This document shows, piece by piece, positions 1 to 6,995 of a stretch of DNA of 15,360 nucleotides. Source of the stretch: Syntrophaceae bacterium UBA1062 (GTDB lineage Bacteria > Desulfobacterota > Desulfomonilia > UBA1062); assembly GCA_002316295.1 (NCBI GenBank), contig DCDF01000284.1, forward strand, positions 1-15,360, in the 5' to 3' direction. The notes beneath the pieces were generated by a model. The model ran no database searches. It saw only the letters and a list, made by a program, of their open reading frames with translations, and was not told where the DNA came from. A program made the position numbers and the translations under genes. The stretch's first letter is position 1. Every line of letters begins with the position of its first letter.

Positions 1-122
1 GCCTCGTTCGTGGGCTGATTGAAAAGGTGAAAGAGCATTACCATGATCAGGGCGATCACCACCCACAGTGCGATATTCTTTATCATTCCGTTCCCATTCT
101 TCTGGGACTTGTTGTTGGGCAT
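1..122 (-). CDS. ftsH: FtsH AAA+ zinc metalloprotease, N-terminal fragment
   Basis: Only the first 40 codons are in the window; the gene continues past the left edge. FtsH is a hexameric inner-membrane AAA+ protease that degrades misfolded membrane proteins and some regulators. The visible part begins MPNNKSQKNG and continues with a hydrophobic segment of about 17 residues (roughly residues 18-34) ending in LFHLFNQP. That matches the usual short cytoplasmic tail plus first transmembrane helix of FtsH. The ATPase and HExxH parts are outside the window, so the call rests on the N-terminal pattern alone. The start is supported by an AAGGAG ribosome binding site at 132-137, nine bases upstream, which overlaps the TAA stop of the TPR gene. 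The two genes are 13 nt apart and very likely co-transcribed. Confidence 0.8.
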   Translation of the reverse strand, partial: MPNNKSQKNGNGMIKNIALWVVIALIMVMLFHLFNQPTNE

Positions 123-135
123 CAATCGGTTCTCC

Positions 136-768
136 TTAATGAGTCTCTAGGGATGCAAGAGGCGGCAGGGCAATATCATGGTAATCTTCTGATATCTGGG
201 TGAGCGCTTCTTTCGCTTCAGCGTTCTTGTTCAGCGCCATGAGGGCCTGTCCTTTATAGAAGAGCGCCTGGTCCCTGAAGTTCTGCGGCGAGCGGCTGAC
301 GGCGTTCGTGAGGAGCTCAAGAGCCTTGTCCGGTTCCTGTCGATCGATGTAAGCGGCTGCCATGATCAATATTCCCTGCCAGTGGAAAATGTCTTCCCGT
401 CCCCAGTCGTTGACGAAATCCTGGGCATAGTCGACAGCCATCTTGGGGTCCTTCTCACCGTAGGCCATTCGGGCAAGCCTCAGTTTTGCAAGTTTGCCCG
501 CCCTGGTATCGGCGTAGCTCTGTACGACATCCAGGGTGGTCTGGTAACTGTCTCCCGAAGTGCTCAAAGCGAGCATGGCCGAGTACTCCCTGTCCATCTT
601 CCAGGAGTAGAAGCCGACGCCGCTTGCCAAGACAACGACTATAATGGCAACCGCTACCGCAAATCGTGATGGATTTTCCTTGATCCACTTCACAGCGGAT
701 CTGGTTGTGCTTATGAACTCGTCAGGCGCATTGAGAAGGTCTTTCCTCGTCGTCTTTGCCATGAGCAT
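136..768 (-). CDS. Membrane-anchored TPR protein, YfgM-like
   Basis: A 210-aa protein with a short cytoplasmic tail, one transmembrane helix at about residues 36-55 (rich in A, V and I), and a periplasmic region of tetratricopeptide-like helices. Patterns such as QEPDKALELLTNAVSRSPQN and DQALFYKGQALMALNKNAEA are typical TPR units. Size and topology match the TPR_21/YfgM family. In E. coli, YfgM is an ancillary SecYEG/chaperone-network protein and an FtsH substrate. Here the gene lies directly upstream of ftsH, which makes a functional link plausible but unproven. Two in-frame ATGs compete: 768 (4 nt after AAGGAG) and 762 (about 10 nt after it, giving MAKTTRK). I cannot decide between them. 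A consensus-like promoter lies at 794-823. Confidence 0.82.
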   Translation of the reverse strand: MLMAKTTRKDLLNAPDEFISTTRSAVKWIKENPSRFAVAVAIIVVVLASGVGFYSWKMDREYSAMLALSTSGDSYQTTLDVVQSYADTRAGKLAKLRLARMAYGEKDPKMAVDYAQDFVNDWGREDIFHWQGILIMAAAYIDRQEPDKALELLTNAVSRSPQNFRDQALFYKGQALMALNKNAEAKEALTQISEDYHDIALPPLASLETH

Positions 769-1066
769 TTCTCTCCTTGTAATAGATACATACCATATAG
801 TAACGAACCAGTCGTCCTGTCAATGCGGATCTCCCATCACCCGGAAGGGTTCAGGTCTACTCTTGAGGACGGGCCGCAGCCTGAAGATCTGGCTGCACAT
901 GCCCTGCCGGAATCAAGAATGCCGCGTCCGGCCATGCGGACAAGGGCGGCTGAAAAATCACATGCACAAAAATTCTCTGGTATGACCCTGACTGCCGATG
1001 AATAGCCTTCGAAAAAACGCAGATGCGAGCTGGGAGCCCCTTTTTACCGGAAGGGTTGGACAGAGA
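769..1066. other. Gene-free intergenic stretch
   Basis: About 300 bases between the TPR gene promoter and the pilQ hairpin with no convincing gene on either strand; the short open frames here show no recognisable protein. Apart from the promoter at 794-823, I see three small features. A 6-bp stem GCAGCC/GGCTGC lies at 876-881 and 891-896. A 6-bp stem GCCGGA/TCCGGC lies at 906-911 and 927-932. An 11-bp direct repeat CCGGAAGGGTT lies at 841-851 and 1047-1057. No tRNA T-arm pattern is present. Confidence 0.5.
794..823 (-). promoter_or_regulatory. Sigma70-type promoter for TPR protein-ftsH
   Basis: On the minus strand a perfect -35 TTGACA (818-823) and a -10 TATATG (794-799) are separated by 18 bp. 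Transcription would start near 787, leaving a leader of about 20 nt that contains the AAGGAG site. This is a motif match only; the -10 agrees with consensus at four of six positions. Confidence 0.6.
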
Positions 1067-1104
1067 CGGGCCCGCAGCGGCCATTCAATACCGCTGCGGG
1101 CCCG
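1067..1104 (-). terminator. Strong 14-bp hairpin behind pilQ
   Basis: A perfect 14-bp GC-rich inverted repeat (CGGGCCCGCAGCGG at 1067-1080, its exact complement at 1091-1104) with a 10-nt loop starts 8 nt after the pilQ stop codon. The position suggests transcription termination or 3'-end protection of the pil mRNA. There is no U tract on either side, so it is not a classical intrinsic terminator. A Rho-dependent or mRNA-stabilising role is equally possible. Confidence 0.55.
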
Positions 1105-1112
1105 GGGAGATG

Positions 1113-2963
1113 CTATTTCATTGCCACCGGTTCGAGAATCTGGGGGGTAATGAAGATCAGGAGCTCTTTCTTGGACTTATCCTGAGTTTTTCCGCTGAAG
1201 AGAAAACCGACCACAGGCAGTTTTCCCAGGAAGGGGACACGCTGGACATTTGTGCGCTCTTCCTCTTCGATGATCCCGCCGATGACGGAGGTTTCGCCAT
1301 TTCTCACGAGCACCTCTGTCTGGGCTTCGCGCGAGGCGATGCTGGGATCGCCCAGGGAGTTGACGATGGAGCCGATGGCGTTCCTCTTCACCGAGATCTC
1401 CATGTTGACGCTGCCGTCAAAGGCGATTCTCGGAGTCACCTCGAGCACCAGCTCGATGTCCTTCAGCTCGGTCGAGAGCTGGCCATCGTCGTCTCTGACC
1501 ACATAGGGATACTTTTCGCCCTGGCGGATGATTGCCTTTTTGTTGTCCATGGTGACGATCTTCGGCCGTGCGATCACTTCAGCGGTTCCGATGGTTTCAC
1601 CGATATCCAGTCTAAGGTCGAGATCAAAGGCCGATCCTGCGAGCCGTCCAACGGTGATACCGAAGCCCGCCGCCTGATTGGTCGGGAAGTTGACCGCCAG
1701 GGACGGCTGGGGAACCGTGGCCGTCGACCACGTAGGCCTTGTGCCGGGCACCACCGTGGTGTTGAAAAGGCCTCTGGCCGGACCGGTATTCACGCCGCTC
1801 AGGCCGAAATGGCTCCTGTCGGACTGATTTCTGAACGAGCCACCCCACTGTACGCCGAGCCCTCTGGTAAAGTCGTTGTCTGCCTGGACAATCCTGGCTG
1901 CGATGAGCACCTGCGGCGTCGACTTGTCGAGGCGCTTGATCATTGACTCGATGTCGTCAACGTTTTTCTTGATATCTTTTACGATGAGGACATTCGTCCT
2001 GTCTTCGGCAGTGATGCTGCCCCTGTCGGACACCAGCCCCACTTCTTTTCCCTTGATAGTGCCGGCGATATCGGACGCTTTGGCAAAATTCACCGGAATC
2101 ACCGAAGTGACGAGAGGTTCGAGCTGCTCCTCGGTCTTCAGAGATTCGAGCTTTCTTTCCTGAGCCTTCTTGATCTTGTCCGCAGCATCGATCCGCACAA
2201 CATTCCCGACCGCCATTTTGTCCAGATCCTTGCTTTCCAGGACGACATCGAGCGCCTGGTCCCAGGGGATGTCCTTGAGGCGGATGGTGATGTTTCCTTT
2301 CACCTGATCCGAGGTGACGATATTGAGACCGCTTACATCGGCAATAATTCTCAAAACGTTATGAATATCCGCATTCTGAAAATCCAGTGATATGCGCTCG
2401 CCGGTATAGGTGGGCTCCACATATGACCGTTCGACGATATTGCTGCCTTTGAGAACGGCAGGAATATTCCTCACCGAGGGAACGGCCGGTCCTTTTTCCT
2501 GGAGCGGTTGGCCGGACTGATCGGGCGTTGCGGCTGACTGGACAACGACAATTTTGTCCTGGGTGCTCGGCTTGTCTTTCCTCGCCCATTCGGGGATGTC
2601 GAAGTCCATGATGAGGAGATGGTTGTCCTGGGAGACGAAGTAGGGGACGATCTGCTTCATGGTTATGTCAAAGACGGCCTTGTTGCCTTGCTGCCTGGGA
2701 AGGATCTGCGTCACCGCGGTCTCGAATTCCCTGGTGATGAAGGGGCGGGCGAGGTTGCCGGGGACCCTGGCGTTATCGATGAGAAGGGTGAGGTTGTCCC
2801 CGTCCCTCTTCACATCGAAGGTCGCTTTTCCATCGAGGCCGATCTGCAGCCGTGATTTGGATTCAACCGTCATGAAGTCCACGCTCTTGATGGTCAGCCC
2901 GAACCCGTATGCGGGCAATAACAGCAGGCTGATTATCACAGTAAGAATGATTTTCCTGTTCAT
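1113..2963 (-). CDS. pilQ: Type IV pilus outer-membrane secretin PilQ
   Basis: A 616-aa secretin that forms the outer-membrane channel for the pilus fibre. It has a signal peptide (residues 1 to about 22, with the hydrophobic run IILTVIISLLLLPAYG). One AMIN domain follows at about 23-125, which binds peptidoglycan in the family. A low-complexity linker, a secretin short N-terminal domain (about 190-260) and a secretin N domain (about 283-350) come next. The secretin core spans about 430-613 and carries the family signature VPFLGKLPVVGFLF near residue 577. It is shorter than proteobacterial PilQ proteins that carry two AMIN domains. The ATG start overlaps the pilP stop by 4 bp (ATGA). It is the last gene of the pil operon and is followed by the hairpin at 1067-1104. 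Confidence 0.96.
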   Translation of the reverse strand: MNRKIILTVIISLLLLPAYGFGLTIKSVDFMTVESKSRLQIGLDGKATFDVKRDGDNLTLLIDNARVPGNLARPFITREFETAVTQILPRQQGNKAVFDITMKQIVPYFVSQDNHLLIMDFDIPEWARKDKPSTQDKIVVVQSAATPDQSGQPLQEKGPAVPSVRNIPAVLKGSNIVERSYVEPTYTGERISLDFQNADIHNVLRIIADVSGLNIVTSDQVKGNITIRLKDIPWDQALDVVLESKDLDKMAVGNVVRIDAADKIKKAQERKLESLKTEEQLEPLVTSVIPVNFAKASDIAGTIKGKEVGLVSDRGSITAEDRTNVLIVKDIKKNVDDIESMIKRLDKSTPQVLIAARIVQADNDFTRGLGVQWGGSFRNQSDRSHFGLSGVNTGPARGLFNTTVVPGTRPTWSTATVPQPSLAVNFPTNQAAGFGITVGRLAGSAFDLDLRLDIGETIGTAEVIARPKIVTMDNKKAIIRQGEKYPYVVRDDDGQLSTELKDIELVLEVTPRIAFDGSVNMEISVKRNAIGSIVNSLGDPSIASREAQTEVLVRNGETSVIGGIIEEEERTNVQRVPFLGKLPVVGFLFSGKTQDKSKKELLIFITPQILEPVAMK

Positions 2964-3487
2964 TTTCCGGTTACCCCCTCTTGCTTCCTGAGCGACAATA
3001 TCACTTCCCGTGTATTTACGCGTCCCATGTAGTCTTTGAAATGTTGTTTCACCGTGACCCCTTCTTTCGATATGCTGGTCACGATTCCCGAGTTCTCGCC
3101 GATCAGTGTTCCTTCCTTGATGATAAATCCCATTCCGGAAGATTCTTCGATCAGCGCGCGTTTCTCTTTACCCAGGATGACCCCTACCAGCTCTATCTGG
3201 GAAAGTGTCAGTTTCTGCAGGGGATCGGTAATACTGCTCTTCTCTTCGGACAGCTCTCCCTGGGTTGAGCGTGCGAATGGCTGGAAGGGATCCCGTATGC
3301 CGGTAATCTGGTACTGGGGTTTCTTCTGTTCTTCCGGGACCAGAACTGGTTTCACCTTTTCCTGCTTGGCGACAGCGGTATTGACAGTGGGGCTCTTCTG
3401 AGCCGGAGCACTCTGCTGCTCCTCTCCCGAGCACGCTACGACGCACATCGACAGGATGACGATAAGTCCAGACAAAATTCCTTTCAT
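2960..3487 (-). CDS. pilP: Type IV pilus lipoprotein PilP
   Basis: A small periplasmic lipoprotein that links the PilNO inner-membrane complex to PilQ. From the start MKGILSG it has a lipoprotein signal peptide with lipobox VVAC, the lipidated cysteine at residue 19 and Ser at +2. A disordered E/Q/K/P-rich stretch follows, then a PilP beta domain beginning near GIRDPFQPF and including LSQIELVGVILG and ALIEESSGMGFIIKEG. An ATG two codons upstream (3493) is also open, but it is only 2 nt from the AAGGG ribosome binding site at 3496-3500. The ATG at 3487 is 8 nt away and is preferred. The start lies just beyond the pilO stop, and the 3' end overlaps pilQ by 4 bp. Confidence 0.93.
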   Translation of the reverse strand: MKGILSGLIVILSMCVVACSGEEQQSAPAQKSPTVNTAVAKQEKVKPVLVPEEQKKPQYQITGIRDPFQPFARSTQGELSEEKSSITDPLQKLTLSQIELVGVILGKEKRALIEESSGMGFIIKEGTLIGENSGIVTSISKEGVTVKQHFKDYMGRVNTREVILSLRKQEGVTGK

Positions 3488-3489
3488 TG

Positions 3490-4104
3490 TCATTTCCCTT
3501 TGGCCTTTGTATTGTCTGCTTTCGTACTTTCCGCGTTCTCAAGGAACTTATAGGTTACCGCATTGCACGACGTAGCGAGAAGGGCCGGCTGAACAGTGTC
3601 CTTCTGCTGCTTGTTCTGCATGTTGATATTGGTGATATTCACGATTCGGGGCATTTTTGATACGCTCTCGAAGAACGTGATGATATCCCGGTATCTTCCC
3701 TCGATCTGGATATCCACAGGGATTTCCGCATAGAAGTTTTTCGGTACTTCACCTCTCGGCTTGAAGAGCTTGAACTGGAGCCCCGACGCATTTCCCAGGG
3801 CCGAAATGTTTTCCAGCAGCGTGGGGATCTCGCTCTTGTTGGGAAGCTGCTTGAGGGCAAGGTGAAGTTTCGCCCTGGTTTCTTCGAGTTCGGCCTCGTA
3901 CCTGGGTTTCTCCTTCACGATATCCCTTTTGGCGGAGAGTTCTGCCTTGAGCTTGTTGAGCTCGGGCTCGATCACCCTGATCTCGGCCACCACGGGCCGA
4001 TAGAAGAACTGCCAGTATACGCCGAGGATCGCTCCGAGAATGAGGACAAGAGCAAGTATCTTGATGGCTGGCTTTTGTCTCAGCAAGAGATCTACAATGT
4101 TCAT
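3490..4104 (-). CDS. pilO: Type IV pilus inner-membrane protein PilO
   Basis: A 204-aa bitopic membrane protein. It has a short cytoplasmic N-terminus, a transmembrane helix at about residues 14-34 and a coiled-coil stretch rich in E, K and L (about 40-90). The periplasmic ferredoxin-like domain contains the PilO-type segment IPVDIQIEGRYRDIITFFES. PilO pairs with PilN to form the alignment complex that connects PilM in the cytoplasm to PilP and PilQ. The ribosome binding site GAGGTGAT lies just upstream of the ATG. The pilN stop is 8 nt upstream of the start. The C-terminus (STKADNTKAKGK) is a charged tail that looks disordered. Confidence 0.94.
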   Translation of the reverse strand: MNIVDLLLRQKPAIKILALVLILGAILGVYWQFFYRPVVAEIRVIEPELNKLKAELSAKRDIVKEKPRYEAELEETRAKLHLALKQLPNKSEIPTLLENISALGNASGLQFKLFKPRGEVPKNFYAEIPVDIQIEGRYRDIITFFESVSKMPRIVNITNINMQNKQQKDTVQPALLATSCNAVTYKFLENAESTKADNTKAKGK

Positions 4105-4112
4105 ATATCACC

Positions 4113-4646
4113 TCAACTCGGCAACTTTATTTTGCACTTGATGGTAAATTTGTGGTTGATACCCTGCTGCTGGGTCACCTCGAGATCCACCCCCTCAAAG
4201 TAGGGCGACGCCTGGAGATTTTTCATGAAGACGGCGATGGTGGGGTTGTCAACTGCTTCACCGTCGAGGATGAGATTGCTGCCGGTGTTTTTCATGGATG
4301 TAATCCATGCCTTTTCCGGAATGAGAAGGCTCAGCTGGTCCAGAACTTCCACAGGGCCGCTCTTCTTGGCATTCAGATCGGTGATGATATCCAGCTTTCG
4401 TTCCAGCTCCTGTTTCTGCTGTTTGAACTTCTCGATCTCACCGGCTTCGGCGGTGAGCTTCTTGATCTCGAGCTTGGTGTTCGTCACTTCCTGTTGAAGC
4501 ATCTCTTTCTGATGATTGACCGATGCCTGTACGAACCAGGAGAGGATAAAGACCAGCACCACGCATAGAGTGAGGAGCGTGACATGCTCAACAAGGGCCT
4601 TTTTTCTCAGTTCCGACTTGATGGGGAGAAGGTTGATCTTTACCAT
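4113..4646 (-). CDS. pilN: Type IV pilus inner-membrane protein PilN
   Basis: A 177-aa bitopic protein. The cytoplasmic N-terminus carries the conserved INLLP motif (residues 4-8), which in this family inserts into a groove of PilM. A transmembrane helix at about residues 20-41 follows, then a coiled coil of E/K/Q-rich repeats (about 45-90). The periplasmic domain includes AWITSMKNTGSNLILDGEA, typical of fimbrial assembly (PilN) proteins. Its ATG overlaps the end of pilM in the arrangement ATGGTAA, which suggests translational coupling. Confidence 0.95.
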   Translation of the reverse strand: MVKINLLPIKSELRKKALVEHVTLLTLCVVLVFILSWFVQASVNHQKEMLQQEVTNTKLEIKKLTAEAGEIEKFKQQKQELERKLDIITDLNAKKSGPVEVLDQLSLLIPEKAWITSMKNTGSNLILDGEAVDNPTIAVFMKNLQASPYFEGVDLEVTQQQGINHKFTIKCKIKLPS

Positions 4647-5698
4647 TTATAATCGGCCCTCCTTAACGCAAGACCTACCGCTACCGCCATCTGCGGTGCA
4701 ATGTAGGCCATATATTCCGGGTCAAAAACCTTGTCGTCCCAATGGATATTGTTGAATGCGTTGATCATTTCGACCGGGATGTCCATCTGCTTCTTGAGCA
4801 GGGGGATCAGTCCGGGTATTCTGCATGATCCGCCGGACATGTAGATCCTCTCGATGTTCTCATTGACCATGGTGGACAGGAAGAAATCGAGGGTCCTGCG
4901 AATCTCCTGAACATACGTTTCCGCAGCCATCTTGAAGATGTAGTTGATCCTTTCGAGATCGATGCCCTCGATGTCCGAGCCAGTCTTGATATTTTCGGCC
5001 CTCTCGTAGCTCACCCCGAACTCGCGCTGAATTCTTTCGGTGAGCTGTCTTCCGCCCATGGAAATATCCCTGGCGAAAATCGACATCCCGTCTTTCAGGA
5101 CATTGATGTTGATCATTGATGCGCCGGCATCCACCAGGGCCACAATCGATTCCGGGGCATCGGGATAGTTCACCTCGTACATGGTTTCCAGGGCGAATAC
5201 GTCGATATCCATGAGCATGGGTTTCAGCCCTGCGTTCCTGACCGCCGAGGCATAATCATCGACGAGCTCTTTCTTGGCTGCGACAAAGAGAACGTCCATC
5301 ATGTCGGAACGTTCCAAGCTCTCTCCCAGGACGAATGAATCGAGATACACGTCGTTGATGTCGAAGGGAATGTACTGCTCGGCTTCGATCATAAGGGTTT
5401 CCTGCAGCTCGGATTCGTTCATGAGCGGCAGCTCTGCCTTCTTGACGATCACCGAATGGCCCGATATGGCGCTTGCCGTCCCACGGGCCTTGACTTTCAG
5501 GTTTTCCTTGAGATTCTTGATCGTGTCGACCACGGTTTCGGAATCCATGATGTCCTTGTCCACGATGCACTCGGAAGGAATCAGCCCCAATCCGAGCGCC
5601 TTGAGCTCGTAGCCGCCACGGACCTTCTCGATATCCACCATCTTGATCGATTGAGAGCCGATATCCAGTCCTAATAATGTCTTTTTTTCAAACAACAT
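4640..5698 (-). CDS. pilM: Type IV pilus actin-like ATPase PilM
   Basis: A 352-aa cytoplasmic protein of the actin/FtsA fold that binds ATP and the PilN tail, recruiting PilN/PilO to the pilus machine. Visible motifs are the phosphate-1 loop LGLDIGSQSIK (residues 9-19), the phosphate-2 segment ALVDAGAS (187-194) and the adenosine loop MSGGSCRIPGL (287-297). The length is normal for the family. The start follows a strong purine-rich ribosome binding site (GGGGTGAGAGG directly before the ATG). It lies 15 nt downstream of the ftsB-like stop. It is the first pil gene of the cluster. Confidence 0.96.
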   Translation of the reverse strand: MLFEKKTLLGLDIGSQSIKMVDIEKVRGGYELKALGLGLIPSECIVDKDIMDSETVVDTIKNLKENLKVKARGTASAISGHSVIVKKAELPLMNESELQETLMIEAEQYIPFDINDVYLDSFVLGESLERSDMMDVLFVAAKKELVDDYASAVRNAGLKPMLMDIDVFALETMYEVNYPDAPESIVALVDAGASMININVLKDGMSIFARDISMGGRQLTERIQREFGVSYERAENIKTGSDIEGIDLERINYIFKMAAETYVQEIRRTLDFFLSTMVNENIERIYMSGGSCRIPGLIPLLKKQMDIPVEMINAFNNIHWDDKVFDPEYMAYIAPQMAVAVGLALRRADYKW

Positions 5699-5713
5699 CC
5701 TCTCACCCCGTGA

Positions 5714-6001
5714 TCATTTCTTTGCCTTTTTGAACACCACTATTCTGTCTCCCGGTTTCACAAGGTTCATTTCCTGGATGATCACATGCTCGATGTATGC
5801 CAGATTTTCTTTGAGCATGGATGCCTCCCTGGCGAGCCCTTCGTTCTTTTTTTTCAAGGAGACGTTCTGTTCCTGCAGGTTTTTGAGCTCCTGATAAAGC
5901 TGGTAGCTCCTGATCAGGCCTTTGTCCCCGGGTACGGTAAAGAAAAGAAATAATACGGTGGTCAGAATCAGAGCATATACGACAGGCCTCGAGATCCTCA
6001 T
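5714..6001 (-). CDS. FtsB/DivIC-like septum formation initiator protein
   Basis: A 95-aa bitopic protein. A transmembrane helix (about residues 7-25) is followed by a PGDKGLI turn and a heptad-rich coiled coil (about 32-70). A C-terminal segment IIQEMNLVKPGDRIVVF closely follows the FtsB/DivIC ending (hydrophobic, then MVKPGE). FtsB joins FtsL and FtsQ in the divisome. The ATG at 6001 is preferred; a GTG one codon upstream (6004) is also open. No Shine-Dalgarno sequence is visible. Instead a consensus TATAAT lies at 6009-6014, placing the transcript start at about the ATG, so the gene may be leaderless. It appears to be the first gene of the pilMNOPQ operon. FtsB versus another short coiled-coil membrane protein is the remaining uncertainty. 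Confidence 0.8.
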   Translation of the reverse strand: MRISRPVVYALILTTVLFLFFTVPGDKGLIRSYQLYQELKNLQEQNVSLKKKNEGLAREASMLKENLAYIEHVIIQEMNLVKPGDRIVVFKKAKK

Positions 6002-6008
6002 CACGCGT

Positions 6009-6038
6009 ATTATATCTCAATAATACTGGATTATCACC
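6009..6038 (-). promoter_or_regulatory. Promoter of the ftsB-like/pil operon, possibly leaderless
   Basis: On the minus strand a perfect -10 TATAAT lies at 6009-6014. A -35-like GTGATA (four of six) lies 17 bp upstream at 6032-6037. The predicted start point, about 7 nt downstream, falls at 6001-6003, where the ftsB-like ATG begins. No ribosome binding site is present. The match is by eye only. Confidence 0.55.
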
Positions 6039-6062
6039 TATAAATAATTCTTCCGAGCGCAT

Positions 6063-6338
6063 AGCATCACTATCGGGAGGATGGATATGAATCTTTAAAA
6101 AAATTGTAAGATCGGGACGGCGCCCCTGATACGGAGATATAAGTACGCAGCGGATAGTTCCGTTTCTTCAATCCGCGTTTCCATAGGATTACAAATTGGT
6201 AATTCTATTCATGTCAACGGCCCGCCCCTGTATGGAAATTGAACAGCATTGACTCAAGTTTCCATTCTGAAGGCTGATATACGTTGTCACAGCAACGTTC
6301 TTCCACCGTTTGAAGATCTTCTTTCAGAACAGTCTCGG
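6063..6338. other. Gene-free stretch with several inverted repeats
   Basis: The 276 bases between the rhomboid stop and the ftsB-like promoter hold no convincing gene. Inverted repeats seen: GCGGAT/ATCCGC (6150-6155, 6171-6176); AGGATTAC/GTAATTCT with one mismatch (6185-6192, 6199-6206); an 11-bp stem with one bulged base (6232-6242 with 6254-6265); and ACGTTG/CAACGT (6281-6286, 6293-6298). No U tract follows any of them on the minus strand, so none is a classical terminator. I do not recognise a known riboswitch class. Confidence 0.45.
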
Positions 6339-6992
6339 CTACTTGAACCACCTCATATTGATTCCCAGGATGAGGCCAAGAAGGAATCCGCCGATGTGGG
6401 AAAACCACGCGACCGTGGTCTGTGAATGGATGCTGAGATACCCGTTTGCACCCTGAAGCAAAAACCAGACAAACATGAAAACGATCGACGGGATCTCCAC
6501 CACCTCGATCAGAAAGATCAGGGGAACGATCGTGAGAATCCTTGCCTTGGGATTGAAGACAAGATATGCACCCATCACTGCCGCAATAGCACCCGATGCA
6601 CCGACGACAGGCACCGGTGATGTCGGATACATGACGGCATGGCTGTAAAATGCAACGAGCGCAGCGGCCAGATAGAAAAGACAGTAGCGGACGATACCGA
6701 TGCGTTTTTCAAGGGCGGGTCCGAAAACCGAAAGAAAGACCATGTTGCCCAGGAGATGGATGTAGCCTGCATGCATGAAGGCCGAAACGAGTATCGACCA
6801 GTGTATTGCGAGTATGTTGCCGGTCCCTTTGGTGAGGTAGTGATAGACATCCCCCGGGCTTGCCGCGTACAGCTGGAAGATCTGCTCTCCCACACGGAGC
6901 TCCTCGACAAAAACGGCGAGATTGATCAGGATGATGACAGCGGTTGCAGGTGCAAATCCCCTGGATACGCTCGTGTCCCGTACCGGGATCAT
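6339..6992 (-). CDS. Rhomboid family intramembrane serine protease
   Basis: A 217-aa multi-pass membrane protease that cleaves transmembrane helices of substrates within the bilayer. The Ser-His catalytic dyad is visible: GASG with Ser133, and His199 in the last helix (FSHIGGFLLG). The oxyanion-related HxxxN motif HLLGN is at residues 79-83. A long loop between helices 1 and 2 (about residues 33-65) and six hydrophobic segments fit the core rhomboid fold. No extra cytoplasmic domain is present. The start lies 3 nt after the cupin stop, with AGGAAG inside the cupin 3' end serving as ribosome binding site. The two form an operon. The substrate is unknown. Confidence 0.93.
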   Translation of the reverse strand: MIPVRDTSVSRGFAPATAVIILINLAVFVEELRVGEQIFQLYAASPGDVYHYLTKGTGNILAIHWSILVSAFMHAGYIHLLGNMVFLSVFGPALEKRIGIVRYCLFYLAAALVAFYSHAVMYPTSPVPVVGASGAIAAVMGAYLVFNPKARILTIVPLIFLIEVVEIPSIVFMFVWFLLQGANGYLSIHSQTTVAWFSHIGGFLLGLILGINMRWFK

Positions 6993-6995
6993 CTC

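Noticed and set aside
825..1060. Possible tRNA or small RNA gene
   Set aside because: No cloverleaf could be assembled. GGGTTCAGGTC resembles a T-loop only superficially, and no acceptor stem pairs around it.
1023..1946. A 307-codon open frame on the plus strand
   Set aside because: It lies entirely opposite the secretin gene pilQ and its downstream hairpin, shows no recognisable protein pattern, and is an antisense shadow of conserved coding sequence.
6100..6180. Possible c-di-GMP riboswitch upstream of the pil operon
   Set aside because: A GGGACGGCG-like string and hairpins are present, but the conserved GEMM core is absent on both strands, and the region lies upstream of the proposed promoter.
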